DNA of 64,000 bases, taken from assembly GCF_900110065.1 (NCBI RefSeq), contig NZ_FOCI01000001.1, positions 434,001 to 498,000 on the forward strand. Direction: 5' to 3'. Shown here piece after piece: positions 54,612-63,087 of this stretch (position 1 is the stretch's first letter; every line of letters starts with the position of its first letter). The position numbers were made by a program, and so were the translations under genes. A model generated the notes under the pieces. The model saw nothing but the letters and a program-made list of their open reading frames with translations, was not told the DNA's origin and made no database searches. Source of the stretch: Loktanella fryxellensis (GTDB lineage Bacteria > Pseudomonadota > Alphaproteobacteria > Rhodobacterales > Rhodobacteraceae).

Positions 54612-55297
54612 CCCTCGATCCGGTAGCCTGCGCCGCGGACGGTCTTGATGAGCTCGGTGGGAAACGGCTTGTCCACCTTGGCGCGCAGACGGCTGATGTG
54701 GGTTTCCACCACGTTCGTTTGCGGATCAAAGCTGATGCCCCAGACATTTTCCAGCAGCATGGTGCGGGTCTGGATGCGGCCCTTGCGGCGCAGAAGATGT
54801 TCGAGGATCGCGAATTCGCGCGGCAGCAGGTCGATCCGCTGACCGCCGCGCATCACGTCGCGGGTGACCAGATCCATCGTCAGATCGCCTGCCGTCAGCA
54901 CCGTATCCTGCGCCAGACTGCGCGGACGCCGGGCCAGCGCATTGATCCGCGCCGACAACTCGCCAAACGCAAAGGGTTTCACCAGATAATCGTCGGCACC
55001 CGCATTCAGTCCCGCGATGCGGTCGTCGACCGATCCCATCGCCGTCAGGAACAGGACGGGCGTTCGGTTGCCAGCCCCGCGCAGCGATTTCACCAGCGTC
55101 AGGCCGTCGATCTGCGGCAGCATCCAGTCCACAATCAGCACGTCATGCTCGGCCGCCGTCGCCTGCACCAGACCGTCGCGGCCGTTGGCGACCAGATCGA
55201 CCGTGTGCCCCTCTTCGCGCAGGCCACGGGTGATGTAGGTGCCGGTGGTGGCGTCATCCTCGACGACCAGTATCTTCATCTCGGGCCTATCCGTCAT
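54608..55297 (-). CDS. OmpR/PhoB-type response regulator
   Basis: A 229-residue regulator. Receiver domain with ILVVEDDATTG, phospho-acceptor Asp in VLIVDWMLPQIDG, FLTAMGS and the KPFAFGELSARI lysine; then a winged-helix DNA-binding domain (LLPREFAILEHLLRRKGRI, ETHISRLRAKVDK, IKTVRGAGYRI). Start at ATG 55297 (GAGGG upstream) or 55279 (MKILVVEDD). Probably controls htrA and the pump genes around it (inference from gene order). Confidence 0.93.
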   Translation of the reverse strand: MTDRPEMKILVVEDDATTGTYITRGLREEGHTVDLVANGRDGLVQATAAEHDVLIVDWMLPQIDGLTLVKSLRGAGNRTPVLFLTAMGSVDDRIAGLNAGADDYLVKPFAFGELSARINALARRPRSLAQDTVLTAGDLTMDLVTRDVMRGGQRIDLLPREFAILEHLLRRKGRIQTRTMLLENVWGISFDPQTNVVETHISRLRAKVDKPFPTELIKTVRGAGYRIEG

Positions 55298-55347
55298 GGC
55301 GCGTGTCCCTCGACACATGGGGGGCACCCCCCGGTGATGCAAGACAA

Positions 55348-55380
55348 GGGCCCCGCCCTCCATAAGGGATGGCGGGGCCT
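55348..55380 (-). terminator. Hairpin between htrA and the response regulator
   Basis: 9-bp stem GGCCCCGCC / GGCGGGGCC with a 13-nt loop, followed on the minus strand by a weak CTTGTCTTG. It lies about 85 nt after the htrA stop. Confidence 0.5.
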
Positions 55381-55463
55381 GTGCGCATCCGGCGCGTGCA
55401 TCGTCACCGGATGCACCCCCCACCTGGCCCGCGCATCGCGGTCTGGACGGGAGGGCTGCAGGC

Positions 55464-56576
55464 TCAGGCGCCCTGTTCGGCCAGATTGCCGATGGTCACG
55501 TCCACCGTCACCTCCTCTCCAGCGCGCCAGATCAGCGCGTCGGATGCGGTGCCCGGGTCCACGTCGGCCACGGCGCGGGTCAGATCGCCGATGTCCGCGA
55601 TGTCGGTCCCGGCAAAGGTCAGGATGATGTCGCCCGGCTGCAACCCGGCGTCTTCGGCGGGGCTGCCGTCACTGACCGCCTCGACCACGGCACCCTTCGG
55701 CTCATCATAGCCCAGCACCGCCGCGATCTCGTCGGTCATCGGCCGGATCTGCACACCCAGCCAGCCGCGCGCGATGCTGCCGTCGTCGCGCAGGTCGGCC
55801 ACCACGTCCTGCACCAGGTTCGACGGCACCGAGAAGCCGATCCCCACAGACCCGCCACCGGGGCTGAAGATCATCGTGTTAACGCCGATCACCTCGCCCG
55901 CCGCGTTGAACAGCGGCCCGCCCGAGTTGCCACGGTTGATCGCGGCGTCGGTCTGGATGAAGTCGTCGTAGGGCCCCGCGTTGATGTCGCGCGACACCGC
56001 CGACACGATGCCCGAGGTCACGGTCCCGCCAAGGCCGAACGGGTTGCCGATCGCCAGCGCCTCGTCACCGGCGCGCACGGTGGTGCTGTCACCCCACGGC
56101 ACGGTCGGCAGGGCCTCGGCGTCGATCTTGATCAGGGCGATGTCGGTCAGCGGGTCGGTGCCGATCACCTCGGCCTCGTATTCCGTCTCGTCCGCCATCT
56201 TGACCGTGACGGTGTCCGCATCCGCGACCACGTGGTTGTTCGTCACGATATAGCCGTCGGCCGAGATGACGAAGCCCGATCCAAGCCCCTGCATGACAGG
56301 CGCGTCACCGCCCTCGGGAAACATCGGGCCAAAGCGACGCTCCAGCTCTTCGCGCGGGAACCCCGGCGGCAGGGCATCGGCGAGGCTCTCGGCGTCCCGC
56401 GCCGCGCCGGTCACTTCGATAAAGACGACGGCGGGCGCCAGCGTCTCGACCAGATCGCCATAGCCACCGGCGGGCACGGCAAGGGCGGTGGTGGGTGCAA
56501 GCGTCAGGGCGGTGGTGCCGGTCAGGGCAGCGGCCAGCGTCAGGGCGGTGGCGGCGCGGCGCAGGGGCATGGTCAT
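55464..56576 (-). CDS. DegP/HtrA-type periplasmic serine protease
   Basis: A 370-residue secreted protease. Signal peptide (residues 1-33, ending ALA), then the trypsin-like domain with the triad His in VTNNHVVADAD, Asp in PLTDIALIKI and Ser in INRGNSGGPLFNAAG, then a single PDZ domain (GAVVEAVSDGSPAEDAGLQPGDII). One PDZ and about 370 residues is DegS-like in size, but the cleavable signal suggests a soluble periplasmic form. GAGGA lies 7 nt before ATG 56576. First gene of the envelope-stress block. Confidence 0.93.
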   Translation of the reverse strand: MTMPLRRAATALTLAAALTGTTALTLAPTTALAVPAGGYGDLVETLAPAVVFIEVTGAARDAESLADALPPGFPREELERRFGPMFPEGGDAPVMQGLGSGFVISADGYIVTNNHVVADADTVTVKMADETEYEAEVIGTDPLTDIALIKIDAEALPTVPWGDSTTVRAGDEALAIGNPFGLGGTVTSGIVSAVSRDINAGPYDDFIQTDAAINRGNSGGPLFNAAGEVIGVNTMIFSPGGGSVGIGFSVPSNLVQDVVADLRDDGSIARGWLGVQIRPMTDEIAAVLGYDEPKGAVVEAVSDGSPAEDAGLQPGDIILTFAGTDIADIGDLTRAVADVDPGTASDALIWRAGEEVTVDVTIGNLAEQGA

Positions 56577-56655
56577 GGGGCAATCCTCGGGTTGGGGTGT
56601 CTCGATGCGTTCCAGATGGACCCCGCCGCTCACCATAACCTGTCGTCTGCTATAC

Positions 56656-57699
56656 TTATTTGTAACCTTCCGGATGTCCCATGCCCGCGATGCCGTCCGT
56701 CAGGGTCAGCGCTGCGGTCAGCGCCCGGCCCGTGGCCTGCGCCATCTGCGGCAGGACCAGCCATTCCAGCATCCAGGCCGCCCCGGACCGCTCCTGCTCG
56801 TGCACCATCGCCTGCGCCATCACACCTGCCTGCCCGGCGTTGAACCGCGCGAGCGTGACCAAAAGCTCCGCCAGCACCGGGTTGTGCTTGTGCGCCATGA
56901 CGGACGATCCGCCGCCGCCAGACAACGTCACCTCGTCCACGCCCTGCTGCGCCATCAGGGCGATGTCCTGCCCCATCTTGCCAAGGCTGCCCGCGACCAG
57001 CGCGAGCCAGCCCGCAAATCCCACCACGCCGCTGCGGTCGGTGTGCCAGACGGGGCCTGCGTGCAGGCCCAGCGCCTGCGCCATCAGGGGTGCCGTCTCG
57101 CCGAAATCGGTGGTGCCGGTGGGACCGGCCAGCGACAGCCGCTCGGTCTGCGGGCGCAGGTGCCGCAGGCGGTCCCGGTGATCAGCCAGCGGGGCCTGCC
57201 ACTGGCGGATACGGTCCGCGACCGCGACAGGCAGCGCCGCCTGCATCCGGGTGCGGGCCATCAGGGGGTTGCCGCCAAAGCGGTCCGCAAGGGCGTGAAG
57301 GCGCAGCGACAGGTCCGCAAGTCGCGCGTCGATCAGGTCCGACGTCGCCCGCAGCGTCAGCGCCAACACGGTATCGAGGACATCCTGCGAGGTCGCCCCC
57401 GCATGGATCGCCGCCGCTGCGGGCCCTGCCCCGGCCTTCAACTGTCGGATCAGCGTGGGAACCGGCAGACCGTCGCGCCCCGATCCGGCCGAGAGATCCG
57501 CCATGTCGGAAACAAAGCCCGCCACATGCGCCGCCGCCCGCGCTGCCAGTGCGGGATCGACACGCCCCGCCTGCCCCTGCGCGGTGCACAGGGCCGCGAT
57601 CACCTGCAGCATGTGCGCCGTCTGCGCCCCGGTGTCCCATAGCGCCGCCATCTGCGCATCGGCGAACAGACCGTCGTACAGCTGGTGGGACAGGCTCAC
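56656..57699 (-). CDS. pcaB: 3-carboxy-cis,cis-muconate cycloisomerase PcaB
   Basis: A 347-residue member of the fumarase/aspartase superfamily acting in the protocatechuate branch of the beta-ketoadipate pathway. Conserved regions: HAGATSQDVLDTVLALTLR and the catalytic loop GGGGSSVMAHKHNPVLAE, the PcaB version of the GSSxMPxKxNP signature. Starts with GTG 57699, overlapping the pcaC stop as GTGA. At the short end for PcaB. pcaH, pcaG and pcaD are not in the window. Confidence 0.87.
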   Translation of the reverse strand: MSLSHQLYDGLFADAQMAALWDTGAQTAHMLQVIAALCTAQGQAGRVDPALAARAAAHVAGFVSDMADLSAGSGRDGLPVPTLIRQLKAGAGPAAAAIHAGATSQDVLDTVLALTLRATSDLIDARLADLSLRLHALADRFGGNPLMARTRMQAALPVAVADRIRQWQAPLADHRDRLRHLRPQTERLSLAGPTGTTDFGETAPLMAQALGLHAGPVWHTDRSGVVGFAGWLALVAGSLGKMGQDIALMAQQGVDEVTLSGGGGSSVMAHKHNPVLAELLVTLARFNAGQAGVMAQAMVHEQERSGAAWMLEWLVLPQMAQATGRALTAALTLTDGIAGMGHPEGYK

Positions 57700-58085
57700 A
57701 GGGCGGTGTCCCGGTCCATCTCGGCCAGTGTCTCCTTGGCCAGACTGAACGCGTGGTTCGCCGCGGGCACCCCCGCATAGACCGCGACGTGCATCAAGGC
57801 CTGCGCGATGTCGGACGGGCTGGCCCCCGTGCGCGCCGTGGCGCGGACATGCATCGGGATCTCGGCGAAATTGCCGGTGGCGGCCAGCAGCGCCAGCGTC
57901 AGCATCGAGCGTTCGCGCAAGGAAATCGCGTCGGATGACCAGACGGTCCCCCATGCCCCTTCGGTGATCATGGCCTGAAAGGGGGCGTCGAAGTCGGTGA
58001 TGGCCGCGCTGGCGCGGTCCACATGGGCATCGCCCAAGACGGTGCGGCGCGTGGCGAGCCCCGTGTCGAAACGCTCCGTGGTCAT
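57696..58085 (-). CDS. pcaC: 4-carboxymuconolactone decarboxylase PcaC
   Basis: A 129-residue AhpD-fold decarboxylase that converts 4-carboxymuconolactone to beta-ketoadipate enol-lactone, the step after PcaB. Conserved RRTVLGDAHVDRA, ITEGAWGTVWSSDAISLRERSMLTLALLAATG and EIPMHVRATARTGAS motifs. Coupled to pcaB by overlap. Confidence 0.93.
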   Translation of the reverse strand: MTTERFDTGLATRRTVLGDAHVDRASAAITDFDAPFQAMITEGAWGTVWSSDAISLRERSMLTLALLAATGNFAEIPMHVRATARTGASPSDIAQALMHVAVYAGVPAANHAFSLAKETLAEMDRDTAL

Positions 58086-58214
58086 GATCTGGCCTTTCCC
58101 TGCGGGGCGCGGTGGCAGGCTGCGTCCGCGGCATTTTGCGTATTTAGGGCCAGATGATGGGCCCTGTCACGCACCAGGGGCGGCCCCGGCACGGGCGCTC
58201 ACTTTAGCCGAACC

Positions 58215-58269
58215 CCGTCCCCCGTTCTTCTGGTCAAAAATATCCCGGGGTGTGGGGCAGCGCCCCCAC
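58215..58269 (-). repeat. GC hairpin plus family B repeat (copy 3)
   Basis: Minus strand: GTGGGGGCGCTGCCCCAC hairpin (58251-58269), then CCCCGGGATATTTTT, GACCAGAAGAACGGGGGAC. It lies about 35 nt past the gabT-like stop, between it and pcaC. Confidence 0.85.
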
Positions 58270-58302
58270 GATCCTTGCGCAAATCGTGGGAAACAGTGGA
58301 CC

Positions 58303-59697
58303 CTATTCCGCGACCGCCACCGCCAGCGCCTCCGCGAAGATCGCCAGCCCCTCGTCGATCAGCGCGTCCGAGGCGGTCAGCGGCACCATGATCCGCACCG
58401 CATTGCCGTGCAGGCCACAGGACAGCAGGATCAGTCCGCGCTGCAGGGCGTGCGCCACCAGCCGCTTGGTCAGATCCGCGTCCGGCGCGCCACTGGCCAT
58501 GTCGGTCGCGAACTCGATGGCGACCATGCCGCCCAGCCCGCGGATGTCCCACACCCGGTCCGGTGCCGCCTCTGCCCCGATCTGCGCCAGACGGTCCTTG
58601 AAATGCGCGCCGATCGCGGTGGAGCGGGCCAGCAGCCCCTCTTCCTCGATCGCGTCGATGGCAGCGAGGGCCGCGGCACAGGCCACGGGGTTGCCGCCGT
58701 AGGTGCCGCCCAGACCGCCGGGTGCCATGGCGTCCATCACGTCGGCGCGCCCGATGACACCGGCGATGGGATAGCCGCCCGCCATGGACTTCGCCACGGT
58801 GATCAGGTCGGGGACCACGCCAGAATGTTCGATCGCGAACCACGCGCCGGTGCGGCCGAAGCCGCTCTGGATCTCGTCAGCGATCAGCAGGATGCCGTGG
58901 GTGTCGCAGATCTCGCGCAGGGCCTGCAACATCTCGGTGGGCACAGGGGTATAGCCGCCCTCGCCCAGCACGGGTTCGATGATGATGGCGGCAATCCGTT
59001 CCGGCTGTGCATCGGTCAGCATCAGGTTGCGCAGGGCGATCAGCGCATCCTGCACGGTGATGCCGTCGCGCGCGTTCGGGAACGGCGCGCGGAAGATGTC
59101 GGACGGGAACGGGCCCACGTCCTTCTTGTAGGGGCTGATCTTGCCGGTCAGGCCCAGCGTCAGCAGCGTGCGGCCGTGATAGCTGCCGGTAAAGGCGATC
59201 ACGCCGGGGCGACCCGTGAAGGCACGGGCGATCTTGACCGCGTTCTCGACCGCTTCTGCGCCCGTGGTGACCAGCAGCGTCTTCTTCGAGCGGTCGCCGG
59301 GAGCCAGCGCATTCAGCCGCTCGGCCAGCGCCACATAGGGTTCGTACTGCACGACCTGGAACGAGGTGTGGGTATAGAGGTCCTCCTGCGCCTTGGCGGC
59401 GGCGACGACGCGCGGGTGGCGGTGGCCGGTGTTCAGCACCGCGATGCCGCCGACGAAGTCGATGTAGCGGCGCCCCTCCACGTCCCACAGCTCGGCGTTC
59501 TCGGCATAGGCGGCAAAGACCGGTGCGGCAGACCCCACGCCGCGCGGCACGGCGCTCGCACGGCGCGCCAGCAGGGCGGCGTTGCTGCCGTGCCCGGTGC
59601 CTGCTGGGGTCGCCGCATGGGACACCACGGACAGGGACGGGCGCGGCGGAGTGGCGGCAGGACGCGGAGTCGGGGTCGTCTCGGGTGTCGGTGTCAT
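58303..59697 (-). CDS. 4-aminobutyrate-type class III aminotransferase
   Basis: A 464-residue PLP enzyme of fold type I, probably GABA or omega-amino acid to 2-oxoglutarate transaminase. PLP-phosphate loop TTGAEAVENAVKIARAFTG, aromatic stacking SYHGRTLLTLGLTG, Asp in LLIADEIQSGFGRTG, and Schiff-base Lys in ITVAKSMAGGYPIAG. An N-terminal extension of about 40 residues rich in Pro and Thr is unusual for the family; internal starts are possible. It is divergent from an XRE-cupin regulator typical of GABA/putrescine genes, supporting the substrate guess. Confidence 0.88.
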   Translation of the reverse strand: MTPTPETTPTPRPAATPPRPSLSVVSHAATPAGTGHGSNAALLARRASAVPRGVGSAAPVFAAYAENAELWDVEGRRYIDFVGGIAVLNTGHRHPRVVAAAKAQEDLYTHTSFQVVQYEPYVALAERLNALAPGDRSKKTLLVTTGAEAVENAVKIARAFTGRPGVIAFTGSYHGRTLLTLGLTGKISPYKKDVGPFPSDIFRAPFPNARDGITVQDALIALRNLMLTDAQPERIAAIIIEPVLGEGGYTPVPTEMLQALREICDTHGILLIADEIQSGFGRTGAWFAIEHSGVVPDLITVAKSMAGGYPIAGVIGRADVMDAMAPGGLGGTYGGNPVACAAALAAIDAIEEEGLLARSTAIGAHFKDRLAQIGAEAAPDRVWDIRGLGGMVAIEFATDMASGAPDADLTKRLVAHALQRGLILLSCGLHGNAVRIMVPLTASDALIDEGLAIFAEALAVAVAE

Positions 59698-59727
59698 GCG
59701 CGCAATCCTTTGCGGGCCAGAGGGCGG

Positions 59728-59765
59728 TTGCGCACGAGTGTCGCCTGTTTAATATAATTGTCAAA
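59728..59765. promoter_or_regulatory. Divergent promoter/operator between the aminotransferase and XRE-cupin genes
   Basis: Plus strand TTGCGC (59728-59733) with AATATA after 17 nt or TATAAT after 19 nt; minus strand has TTTGACAATTATATTAAAC in the same place. This AT-rich island (GTTTAATATAATTGTCAAA) is the only one in the 187-nt spacer and resembles targets of PuuR-like regulators. Confidence 0.4.
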
Positions 59766-59884
59766 TGCTGTTTGCAGGTCCACCCTTGAACGCGGTGCCA
59801 TGCGGGCCGTGGTGACGTATCCACTTGAAATCGGTCGCCGCACGGGCACAACTTCACCCCGAGGCGTCTGGGGGGAAGCAGTCA

Positions 59885-60445
59885 GTGAACATCGGCGAGA
59901 GGTTGCGCAATCTGCGCGAAAGCCACGGCTTGTCCCAGCGCGAGCTGGCGACGCGGGCGGGCCTGACCAACGGCACCATCAGTCTGATCGAAAAGAACAA
60001 GACCTCGCCGTCGGTCGCGTCGCTGAAGTCGCTGCTGGACGCGATCCCGATGAGCATGGCCGAATTCTTCACCCCGCCACCAGGGCCAGATCAGCCGACC
60101 TATTTCTACACCGCCGACCGCTTCGTCGAGATCGCGCCGCAGGACGGCGACCCGCGCCCGCATGTCTCCTTGCGGCAGCTGGGGCGGGCAGCAGAGCATG
60201 CCCTTCAGATGCTGCACGAAACCTATCCGCCCGGCGCCGACACCGGGCCGGAACTGCTGCGCCACGCGGGCGAAGAGGCCGGCATCGTGGTGCGCGGCCG
60301 GATCGAGGTGACGGTGGACGGACAGACGGCCCTGCTGGGTCCGGGGGACGGCTACATCTTCGACAGCCGCCTGCCGCACCGGTTCCGCAACCCCGACGAC
60401 ACGCTGTGCGAAATCGTCAGCGCCTGCACGCCGCCCACGTTCTGA
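59885..60445 (+). CDS. XRE-cupin transcriptional regulator (PuuR-like)
   Basis: A 186-residue regulator: N-terminal helix-turn-helix (IGERLRNLRESHGLSQRELATRAGLTN, split over helices 1-3, then GTISLIEKNKTSPSVASLKSLLDA) and a C-terminal cupin sensor domain (GEEAGIVVRGRIEVTVDG, LGPGDGYIFDSRLPHRFRN). PuuR-type proteins control putrescine/GABA catabolism. It starts with GTG 59885; GGGGGGAAG lies about 7 nt upstream. Likely regulates the divergent aminotransferase and itself. Confidence 0.9.
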   Translation: MNIGERLRNLRESHGLSQRELATRAGLTNGTISLIEKNKTSPSVASLKSLLDAIPMSMAEFFTPPPGPDQPTYFYTADRFVEIAPQDGDPRPHVSLRQLGRAAEHALQMLHETYPPGADTGPELLRHAGEEAGIVVRGRIEVTVDGQTALLGPGDGYIFDSRLPHRFRNPDDTLCEIVSACTPPTF

Positions 60446-60540
60446 GCGCGAGGTTCTGCGCCCCGTGATACAGGGGTGCCGTTCGGCAGGCAGCCGACCT
60501 CCCGACGTCGGCCAGATGCGAACCCATCGACCCCGGCGCC

Positions 60541-60963
60541 CTATTCGCCGCAGATCCTGACCTCCGGGTCCAGCTTCACGTAATCGCGGGCGTCGATCCG
60601 GTGGATGTCGGTGGGCGGAATGTTCTGCCAGTCGTCCTCGTAGCGGCGCTTGGCCTCGCCGCGCAGATAGCGTGCCATCTGCTGGTTGCCGATGGGGCCC
60701 TGATTGATGTTGGACCCGTGGAAGCCCAGCACCGCATCGGGAGCCACGCAGGCATTGGGCAGGGTGGTGAAGATCACGCAGGCGGACCGGCAGAAGCCGG
60801 TGATCTCGACCCGCCCGCCCCACGCCTCCAGATCGGCGCGGTCGGCCTCGGCGCTGACCAGTTGCCCGCCGCCGTCGTCGTCGAGCACATAGGGCTCATC
60901 CGTGGGGGGTGGCCTGCGGTCGGTGCACAGGCCCAGTTCACAGGCGATCACGAACCACAGCAT
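60541..60963 (-). CDS. Uncharacterised protein, COG3904/ClpP-fold-like
   Basis: A 140-residue protein with GGRVEITGFCRSACVIFTT, then ACVAPDAVLGFHGSN. The SAC...(A)xLGFH pattern resembles predicted ClpP-like periplasmic proteins, where the Ser after the turn may be catalytic; this protein is short and has a weak signal sequence (MLWFVIACELGLC). Function unknown. It stands alone between convergent and same-strand genes. Confidence 0.6.
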   Translation of the reverse strand: MLWFVIACELGLCTDRRPPPTDEPYVLDDDGGGQLVSAEADRADLEAWGGRVEITGFCRSACVIFTTLPNACVAPDAVLGFHGSNINQGPIGNQQMARYLRGEAKRRYEDDWQNIPPTDIHRIDARDYVKLDPEVRICGE

Positions 60964-61056
60964 CGGCGCGTCCTTTGGTTGCGCGGGGCAGCCCCTGCGG
61001 CCCCGTCACGCCTTATCTGCGCTCACCGCGGCCACAGACAAGCAGGCGCGTGCGCC

Positions 61057-61079
61057 GGCGGCGGCACGTCGCCGCCGCC
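61057..61079 (-). terminator. Hairpin after the acyl-CoA synthetase gene
   Basis: Perfect 9-bp stem GGCGGCGGC / GCCGCCGCC with a 5-nt loop, 20 nt past the stop; no T-tract. Confidence 0.45.
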
Positions 61080-61099
61080 TGCCGGTCAAACGGCTTGGA

Positions 61100-62986
61100 T
61101 CAGGCAGCCATGTCCCATGCGGTCGTGAACTGCGACAGCACGGCGGCCACGGCGGCGCGGTCTGCGGACCCCGACACATGCGCGACCAGACCCAGCTTCT
61201 TGTCCTCGGTCACGTCGGTCACGGTGGCGTCCACGCCCGCATCGCGCAGGGCCGTGTCGAAGACCCGGGTGATCGCCCGCTTGCGCAGGTCCGGCTTGAA
61301 GATCTTGCCGACCGCCGTCTTGGGAAGCTCGTCCATGATCTCGAGGTACTTGGGGTGTGCGGCACGTTCGTTGATCCGCGATTTGGCGAACTCCAGCAGT
61401 TCGGCCTCGGTCACCTTGGCACCCTTGACCAGTTCCACATAGGCGCAGGGCAGCTCGCCCGCGTGGGCATCCGGCTGGCCGATGGCACCGGCGAATGCCA
61501 CGGCCTCGTGGCCGGCCAGCGCCTCCTCGATCTCGGCGGGGTCGATGTTGTGGCCACCGCGGATGATCAGGTCCTTGGCGCGGCCCGTGATCCAAAGATA
61601 GCCGTCCGCATCCACGCGGCCCAGATCGCCCGTGCGCAGGTATTCCGCCGGGTGGTGGTCGCCCGCATAGAACAGGTCGCGGTTCTTGTCCGCCTCGGTA
61701 TAGGTGTTGCCGTTGTAGATGCCGGGGCTGGCCACGCAGATCTCGCCGATCTCGTCGGGGGCACATTCGACGTGGCTGTCCACGCCCATGATCCGCACAC
61801 GGGTATGGGGGAACGTAATGCCGATGGATCCGACCTTCTTTTCGCCCTCCGGCGGGTTGATCGACACCAGGCACGTGGCCTCGGTCAGACCGTAGCCTTC
61901 GCAGATGGTGACGCCCGCCGCTTCCTCGAACCTGCGATAGAGTTCCAGCGGCAGCGGCGCGGACCCGCAGAACGCGAGCTTCAGGGTGCTGATGTCGGCA
62001 TTGACGGGCCGCTGCATCAGCGCGGACATGGCGGTGGGCACGGTGATCAGGAACGTCACCTTGTGCCGTTCGATCAGTTTCCAGAAGTTGTCGAACACCC
62101 CTGCCCCGCGGTAGCCCTGCGGCGTCGGAAACACAATCTGCGCGCCGGACCCGAGCGACGACCCCAGCGCCACGATAGTCGCAAACACGTGGAACAGCGG
62201 CAGCGGGCAGATCAGCACGTCGGTTTCGGTGAACAGCAGGCGCGAGCCGAGCCACGCGTTGTAGATGATGCCGGAATACTGGTGCTGCACGACCTTCGGC
62301 ATGCCCGTGGTGCCACCGGTGTGGAAATAGGCGGCGACGCGGTCATGCCCCGAATCGGCGAACTGCAGGGTCTTGGGCTGCTTCTTCACCGCCTTTTCGA
62401 ACTCCATGACGCGTGCCTTGTGTTCGGCCACGTTCTTGGGGCGGATCATCGGCACGATCAGCTTCTTGATGCCGGTCAGGTAGCGGTGCAGGTCGACCTC
62501 CACCACGTGGGTGACGCCCGGCGCCAGCGCCACGGCGGCGGCGGCCTTTTGCGCCACGTCGGATTTGGGGAAGGATTTCATCGTCACCAGCACCTTGGCC
62601 CCCGTCTCGCGCAGGATGGCGGCGATCTGGGCGGGTTCCAGCAACGGATTGATCGGGTTCACGATGCCCGCGATCTGACCGCCGAGGTAGGTGACGACCG
62701 CCTCGATGCAGTTGGGCAGCATGTAGGCCACCACGTCGCCTTCGCGCACGCCGAGGCTGCGGAACAGGTTGGCCGCCTGACAGCTGCGGTCCAGCAATTG
62801 TTGCCACGTCAGCGTTTCCGCAGCGGCCTTAGGCCCTGATTCCAGTTGGAACGTCACGGCGGGCCGCTGGGGAAAGCGGCTGGCGGTCAGGGCCAGTTGT
62901 GCGTGCATCGTCGCAGGCAGGTCACGGTCGGACCAATGGCCCTCTGCTTCGATTGCGTCGCGGTCGGCGAGGCCTGCATATCCCAT
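61100..62986 (-). CDS. Acyl-CoA synthetase (AMP-forming)
   Basis: A 628-residue member of the acyl-adenylate-forming superfamily: activates a carboxylic acid to acyl-AMP then acyl-CoA. Motifs: YFHTGGTTGMPKVVQH (A3 P-loop), EGYGLTEAT (A5), YLRTGDLGRVDADGYLWITG (A7), RAKDLIIRGGHNIDPAEIEEAL (A8 hinge) and PKTAVGKIFKPDLR with the A10 Lys. About 60-80 residues longer than typical medium-chain enzymes. Substrate not assignable. GGGAGGA lies 7 nt before the ATG. Confidence 0.92.
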   Translation of the reverse strand: MGYAGLADRDAIEAEGHWSDRDLPATMHAQLALTASRFPQRPAVTFQLESGPKAAAETLTWQQLLDRSCQAANLFRSLGVREGDVVAYMLPNCIEAVVTYLGGQIAGIVNPINPLLEPAQIAAILRETGAKVLVTMKSFPKSDVAQKAAAAVALAPGVTHVVEVDLHRYLTGIKKLIVPMIRPKNVAEHKARVMEFEKAVKKQPKTLQFADSGHDRVAAYFHTGGTTGMPKVVQHQYSGIIYNAWLGSRLLFTETDVLICPLPLFHVFATIVALGSSLGSGAQIVFPTPQGYRGAGVFDNFWKLIERHKVTFLITVPTAMSALMQRPVNADISTLKLAFCGSAPLPLELYRRFEEAAGVTICEGYGLTEATCLVSINPPEGEKKVGSIGITFPHTRVRIMGVDSHVECAPDEIGEICVASPGIYNGNTYTEADKNRDLFYAGDHHPAEYLRTGDLGRVDADGYLWITGRAKDLIIRGGHNIDPAEIEEALAGHEAVAFAGAIGQPDAHAGELPCAYVELVKGAKVTEAELLEFAKSRINERAAHPKYLEIMDELPKTAVGKIFKPDLRKRAITRVFDTALRDAGVDATVTDVTEDKKLGLVAHVSGSADRAAVAAVLSQFTTAWDMAA

Positions 62987-63087
62987 TGGTGTTCCTCCCA
63001 GAACATCTGTGGCCGGTCCGTGGCCGTGTTTTGCCGCGACACTGGACGAAAATGCCGCAGGGTCGCAAGACTGACGCCACGTATTTG

